IMG/VR virus record: IMGVR_UViG_3300043548_000536
Span: 1 to 35,205 of that record
Source of the DNA: a virus
Length of the DNA stretch: 35,205 nucleotides
Reading direction: 5' to 3' (one strand)
Part shown: positions 31,301-35,205 of the stretch, piece by piece
Layout: each line of letters starts with the position of its first letter
How positions within the stretch are numbered: the stretch's first letter is position 1
Made by a program: the position numbers and the translations under genes
The notes under the pieces: model-generated
What the model saw: the letters and a program-made list of their open reading frames with translations, nothing else
Told to the model about the DNA's origin: nothing
Database searches by the model: none

Positions 31301-34300
31301 ACGAGCAGCTATTTCTATTGCTAAGGCTTCGGATCTAGCAGCACCTATTTCTATATCACCACTTACTTCTGCAGCTGTTGCAGCAGTTGGGGGTGCTGCT
31401 AGCTCAATCTTTTTAGTTCTTGTTTCGGATTCTAACAGTGCTCTATTTCTTGCTTCTTCAGCTTCACGAATTTGTTTATCAAAATCAAATTCAGCACGTT
31501 TTACGTCAAGTGCTTCTTTTCTACGAGCTATATAAGTAGCGGAAAGTTCTACGGAACGCTGTAAAAAGTCAAAACTTTGTTCTTCAGTTCTTAATGCAAA
31601 TTCACGAGCAGCATCTAAGTCTTTAGCTTTTTGACCTTCTTGATCCAATATTTTTAGTCTATTACGTAATCTTACATCAACTAAATCTAAAATATTTTTT
31701 TGTTGCGTTTCTTGCTCTTTGGTTGCAAAAGCGCGCTCTGTTAAATTTACTAACTCTTTAAGATTGTCTATATCTTCGCCTACTTGTTTAGCCCTAGTTC
31801 TTCCTTCATCCGTTTTTAATGCCAGTAGTTCTTGTTGTAGTTTTTCTTGAACACTTATTTCTCTTTTTGCTTGCAGTACTCTAAGCTCTTGTTCGGCCAG
31901 CTGAACTGCTGCCTCTGCACTTTGCCTAGCAATTAGTGCTGCTTCGTTTGTTTCAGAATTTATTTCTCTATTACTTGCTAATAATGCTGCAGATGCTTTT
32001 AAAGCGTCTAAATCTGCTTGCTTTCTTTTTATATTATTTTCTTCTTCTAACTTAAATTGGTTTATTCTTTCGGTAATATTTACGCCAAATACTTGGGCAC
32101 CAATATTTGCACGAGATGCTCGACTAGCTTCTAATTGCTGTGCTAGTTGTAGCCCGCCTTCGGTTATAGTAGATATTGCAGCTGGGTCTCTTTGTGCAGC
32201 TCTCATTTCAGCTGCTCGAAGATTAAAGGCTTGTTTAACGTTGATAGTACCAGAAAGTATTTTCTTTAATCCAACAATTTCTGCTTCATTTCTTAATACT
32301 TCTCTAGATATATTTTGATCTTCCGCTTCGCTAAGGGTGCCTTGTCTAGTTTTTTCTGCGGCTAATGCTTTTAATCGTAAAACATTTGCCTCTTTAGTAA
32401 CTATAACGGCATCTTGTTGTGCACGTATATTTCTTTCTGTAGCGTCTATTTGAGCTAATTGTGCAGCAAGCATTCGTCTTTCTGCTTCTGCTCTCATAGC
32501 AATACCAGTTTTTGTATTGCCTAAAAGGCTTCCAAAAGTTTGAGTTACTGTAGCGCTTGCCTTTACAAACTCTGCACCAAGACGTGCTGAAACTACTTCT
32601 GCACCAACTTCAAAAGTTTTAACAACAGCAGCATTAATTGTATCTTTAAACTTACTTAAACTTTCTGTTTCGGTTTGTATTTCTATTTCTAGGCTTGCTC
32701 CCAGGCCTTTTAGCCTACCTAATTCGGTATTTAACTCTTTAACTTTGGAACTAGAATTTTGTACTTTATTTGCATACTCTTCAATTTTTTCAATATCTCC
32801 AGTTTTAACAGTTTGAAAGCCTTTACCGCTTTTACTAAGCTCTTCGTTCCTAGCTTTAGTTAATTGCGTTATTTTTGCTTGTGTACTGCCTAATTCGCCC
32901 TGTAATTCTTGAAGATTTTTTGCTATTGCATCCGCATCTTGTAGACCTAACAGTAAATCAGGGCTAACCGGTAATGATTTAATTTGTTCAAACAGCTTTT
33001 TAATTGTTTCAAGTTGAACTGTTGGATTTTTTAGTGCTTCTTCAAATTGAAAGCTAGTAGCAATTAATCCTCGGCCAAATTCACTAAGTGGATCTGTAGG
33101 TAATAAGCCACTAATAAATTTTTGACGACTTTCACTTATTTTCTTAAGCGATTCATCTAAACCCTGCAAGGCTACTGCTGGTGCTTTTGCAGCTTTTGAT
33201 AAATTATTGATTTCAAAACCAATAGATTTTATTGCTGTTATACGGTCTGCTTTACTTAATTTAGCAAGTGCAGCATCAATTTTTTCAAAGTCAGTTAAAT
33301 CAACGCCTGTACCTAATAATCTTTCTAAACTTTCGCGCGCAGCCTTACCTGCTGTACTGTTTGCAGTAGTGGCATCACTAAATGCGGCAGCTAAGCCACG
33401 AGAGATTTCTTCAGCAGATTTACTTAGTACGTCTCCGCCCCATATTTTTGAAATATTATCTTTTAAACTATCAATCCAATTCATTCTAGATAACTCGGCC
33501 TGACTAGTATCTATTACTTTTTGTATACTAGTACTTAAACTATCTAATGCATTGGAACGTGCAGTTACACTTTGAGTACTAAACTGCTCTAAAAATGGTT
33601 TTGAATTAATAACATCTATTGTATTATTAAGATTTTTTGTACTCTGTTCTAATACGTCTAGTGCTTCTCCAGTAGCTTTAGATTCCCGCGTAGTTGCACT
33701 AAAAGCTGTTGATAGTAAACTTAGAGCTCCGGCTATTAAACCAATGACTCCTAAGGCCGTATTTATTGCAGCCCCAATTGTAGCAGCTGCTCCAGCAAAA
33801 GCTGCTAAAGTTCCGCGAGCAACAACTGTGGCCCTTGAAAAAGCATTTAACTGAACTTCACCAGCCTTTAGTTCAGCTAACATTAGCCTTATGGCGCGGG
33901 TTGGTCCAATTAAACTACCGGCATAAGCAGCATTTGAAACTATTTGATCCTTGTAACTAGCTTTTTGAATACTACTGGCTAGTTGAGCATTTATGCCTAT
34001 TATAGTTCTACTATTAGTTAATTCTTTTTGTAAATTTGCAGCTTTTTGTCTTTGTTCCTCACTTAAACCTTTTTCAGCATTCTGAACTTTTACAATAGCA
34101 GTAGCGATTTCTCTTTGGGATTTAGCTAAAGCTATATTACCGGCGGCTTCATCAGCGGCTGCAGCAGCTCTAATAGCTTTAATATCAGCTTTTGTAATAT
34201 CGGCCGTATCAGGTTTTTCCGCCAGTATTTTAGAGGCAGCGGTTTCTGTACTTAGTTTAGCTTGTAATCTATTTAATCTTTTTTCTGCTGCTTCTAATTT

Positions 34301-35205
34301 AGCAATTTCTTTATCGGCACCTATCTCTGAGTATCTTAATACTTGTGCATTTAATTCTTGTTGAAGAGCAATAGCACTTTGAACTCTAGCTTTGCCGGCT
34401 TGTGCGGCTTCAATATTTGATTTGCGAATATTTTCACGAAACTGTCCAAAAGCAGGAGCAATTTGACGTACTAGTGCTAAACCTAGTCCCCCTAATGCAG
34501 CTATTAATGCAGTGGGGCTTTCACTTAAAAAGTTAACAATTGGTGCTAGTACTTTATTTATTAACTCTAATCCACTTTGTGCTATATTTTGTAATGAGGC
34601 AGCAAGTTTGTTATAAGGGTTTGCATCAACCTTAATAGCAGCAAACTTCTTTTCACCTTCTTCTAATACAGCATTAGCAAATGCTTGACGACGTTCAAAA
34701 TCAGTTAATGAGCTAGCATTTTTGCCAAGAGCTAGTGCATATTTTTGAACAGCAGGCTCAATCTTAGTAAAGATGCCTAATTCATCTAATAATTCAGGCT
34801 CTAATTTAGTAATACCACGACTTAAACGGTTAACAGCATCACCAAGATCAACACCTAGTGCTTGTGATGCTTTTGCGGCAACTGTACCCAATCTTAGTAC
34901 GTTTTCACTTCCTAAACCAGCGGCTGTTACTTTAACAGTTGCGCTCATAGCCTCACGTAGGCTGATAGCACCACCAGTAGCTGCAACTAATTGACGAGAC
35001 AATCCGCCTAGGGCTACACCACTTGCAGCACCAATTTGATCTAATCCGCGAACCATATTGGCTGTGTCCATAGCACTTGAAAGTGCACGGAAAGCAGCCC
35101 CAACAGCAAATACGTTAGCAGCATATGTTGCATATAGACGTACTAATCCACCCAGACCTTGGGACTGGTTTGCAAAATCACGAGCACTAGCACCGGTTGC
35201 GCCAG
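28322..35205 (-). CDS. Tape measure protein (5' end outside window)
   Basis: The frame is open to the window edge, giving 2,294 residues without the true start. It sets tail length and is carried inside the tail tube, probably entering the host envelope during DNA ejection. It is rich in Ala, Lys, Glu and Gln, with long coiled coils (31.2-32.5 kb). Two hydrophobic segments are seen near 33.7-33.8 kb (TLAAFAGAAATIGAAINTAL) and 30.6-30.75 kb (FPFNIAAGAVVAGIVASLL). The end is diagnostic: an Ala/Glu helix (28.76-28.84 kb), then GGVRKFARGGIVNG and GVMGEAGPEAIMPLRR, the classical end of phage tape measures. No lysozyme or peptidase motif is noticed in the visible part. Its stop overlaps the hub start by four bases. 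The usual frameshifted chaperone genes should lie just beyond the right edge. Confidence 0.93.
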   Translation of the reverse strand, partial: GATGASARDFANQSQGLGGLVRLYATYAANVFAVGAAFRALSSAMDTANMVRGLDQIGAASGVALGGLSRQLVAATGGAISLREAMSATVKVTAAGLGSENVLRLGTVAAKASQALGVDLGDAVNRLSRGITKLEPELLDELGIFTKIEPAVQKYALALGKNASSLTDFERRQAFANAVLEEGEKKFAAIKVDANPYNKLAASLQNIAQSGLELINKVLAPIVNFLSESPTALIAALGGLGLALVRQIAPAFGQFRENIRKSNIEAAQAGKARVQSAIALQQELNAQVLRYSEIGADKEIAKLEAAEKRLNRLQAKLSTETAASKILAEKPDTADITKADIKAIRAAAAADEAAGNIALAKSQREIATAIVKVQNAEKGLSEEQRQKAANLQKELTNSRTIIGINAQLASSIQKASYKDQIVSNAAYAGSLIGPTRAIRLMLAELKAGEVQLNAFSRATVVARGTLAAFAGAAATIGAAINTALGVIGLIAGALSLLSTAFSATTRESKATGEALDVLEQSTKNLNNTIDVINSKPFLEQFSTQSVTARSNALDSLSTSIQKVIDTSQAELSRMNWIDSLKDNISKIWGGDVLSKSAEEISRGLAAAFSDATTANSTAGKAARESLERLLGTGVDLTDFEKIDAALAKLSKADRITAIKSIGFEINNLSKAAKAPAVALQGLDESLKKISESRQKFISGLLPTDPLSEFGRGLIATSFQFEEALKNPTVQLETIKKLFEQIKSLPVSPDLLLGLQDADAIAKNLQELQGELGSTQAKITQLTKARNEELSKSGKGFQTVKTGDIEKIEEYANKVQNSSSKVKELNTELGRLKGLGASLEIEIQTETESLSKFKDTINAAVVKTFEVGAEVVSARLGAEFVKASATVTQTFGSLLGNTKTGIAMRAEAERRMLAAQLAQIDATERNIRAQQDAVIVTKEANVLRLKALAAEKTRQGTLSEAEDQNISREVLRNEAEIVGLKKILSGTINVKQAFNLRAAEMRAAQRDPAAISTITEGGLQLAQQLEASRASRANIGAQVFGVNITERINQFKLEEENNIKRKQADLDALKASAALLASNREINSETNEAALIARQSAEAAVQLAEQELRVLQAKREISVQEKLQQELLALKTDEGRTRAKQVGEDIDNLKELVNLTERAFATKEQETQQKNILDLVDVRLRNRLKILDQEGQKAKDLDAAREFALRTEEQSFDFLQRSVELSATYIARRKEALDVKRAEFDFDKQIREAEEARNRALLESETRTKKIELAAPPTAATAAEVSGDIEIGAARSEALAIEIAARDVINQQYERQATAATRSLELTKAQAAETRRVAEEQEKYNKLLQNAADLGSTLGNVFRGLGSSADRFADGIEKFVTGLTEGAIQTEKNAKATAAIQERITLTAEGSQERKEAEQELGVQQKKNAKDELSNNIKLVGSAKMLFKEKSTGYKLLAGIERAMHIVKLAMAAKEMAVDIANTVKSVANSGVRTAASVVEAGVAGVTAVVKSIASLPFPFNIAAGAVVAGIVASLLSKIGGDPPTSFSAGGSAVSAEKRQEVQGSAMNYNDQGQLVRVREGVFGDTEAKSESIANSLEIIRDNSVAGLAYDDKLLKAFEKLSRSLETAAKRLYGITGVTGGSAFGTVEGSTGTSILGLSLSKTTTSIIDSGLKITGSFLELARATGGVIEGFETVQTTRKRFIGKTKTSIDTREFGLDDATVQAINDAFGSALDALYSVGDTLKTDQQKIDQALASLQVNEFASLRGLKGKDLQEALNAVIGSVVDDAAVAAFTQLKLFRKFGEGMLETVVRVADTNRKIEQVLGNLTNRPALDIELDITEALAEASGGLSNFLENIESFTDNFLTEEEKLGPTRRAVETELNRLGLSSIKTRQQFKQVVQTLINTGQAGTETFLSLIKLSDGFAKVTESAEKTNDALKSAYDARVSELKGARSEFENFAKSLREYQLSLKTGSLSPLTPLEQYRELRAEFLTTRELAQRGDVGAIGKLQSISNSFLQASQKMYASSDEYIGDFQLVSQTIDQTATFAELQIDIANNTLAEIKNVVGALVELKTETEKVPVALTGLGTSLTTALTAAQAANGSATISDIPVIGGEVADIVSGYEFQRQADAAEAAAEAAKAAAEAAAAAARAAQSMFGQLYNTVMGYDYGIGAAMGAAFDTGGVRKFARGGIVNGLTPFSYSSGLGVMGEAGPEAIMPLRRTPSGNLGVISMAGNGDMLRELARLNQQVETLTRAVSEGAVINAQATDRNTEAVVGAVVDKTVNNTYQTRLKDKVQVV

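Noticed and set aside
35069-35071. ATG at the right end as the start of the tape measure protein
   Set aside because: The same frame stays open without a stop through 35205 with a sensible protein sequence (ANVFAVGAAFRALSSAM), so this Met is internal and the real start is outside the window.
1-35205. tRNA genes, integrase or attachment sites, anti-CRISPR or toxin-antitoxin pairs
   Set aside because: I looked for cloverleaf-type sequences, recombinase motifs and small paired regulatory genes and saw none I could support.

Overview
The window is a piece of a double-stranded DNA tailed bacteriophage genome, AT-rich by eye (roughly 40% GC). It holds no cellular genes, rRNA or tRNA. The very long tape measure protein followed by a tail hub and tail fibres, with no contractile sheath gene in view, points to a long-tailed siphovirus-like phage. 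At roughly 0.15 nm of tail per tape-measure residue, the 2,294 residues seen here would predict a tail of at least about 340 nm. The sigma70-type promoters suggest a Gram-negative (probably pseudomonadotal) host, but nothing in the sequence identifies the host. Terminase, portal, capsid and DNA polymerase genes are not in the window.

Layout. Positions 1-5107 are a rightward DNA and nucleotide metabolism block: the 3' end of a PD-(D/E)XK nuclease, a consensus extended -10 promoter, a 5'-3' exonuclease, a dUTPase, a small unknown protein, a class II aldolase, an SGNH hydrolase, an adenosylcobalamin-dependent ribonucleotide reductase and a 60-residue protein. Most of the genes after the promoter overlap by a few bases and look translationally coupled. 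The block converges at a bidirectional terminator (5105-5142) with a leftward block that fills the remaining 30 kb.

Read leftward from the right edge, the second block is: tape measure protein (start outside the window), tail hub, a 2,439-residue repeat-built fibre, three small proteins, a cupin-fold protein and a tail protein. Then come a terminator and, immediately after it, a consensus promoter (17347-17414). The second leftward transcript carries two membrane proteins, a run of fibre and small virion proteins, a LamG-like adhesin, a holin, a GH24 lysozyme, a PhoH-like ATPase and a 210-residue phage protein.

How the genes fit together. The rightward genes supply dNTPs: B12-dependent reduction of NTPs, removal of dUTP, and possibly recovery of nucleotides and sugar fragments by exonuclease, aldolase and hydrolase. 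The leftward genes build the tail and its adhesins and then lyse the host. The points most worth following are the aldolase-SGNH-RNR overlap cluster, the terminator/promoter pair that re-initiates late transcription, two hairpins in the first codons of the hub gene, the in-frame repeat arrays in the giant fibre, and the Glu-Cys-Thr active site of the lysozyme.
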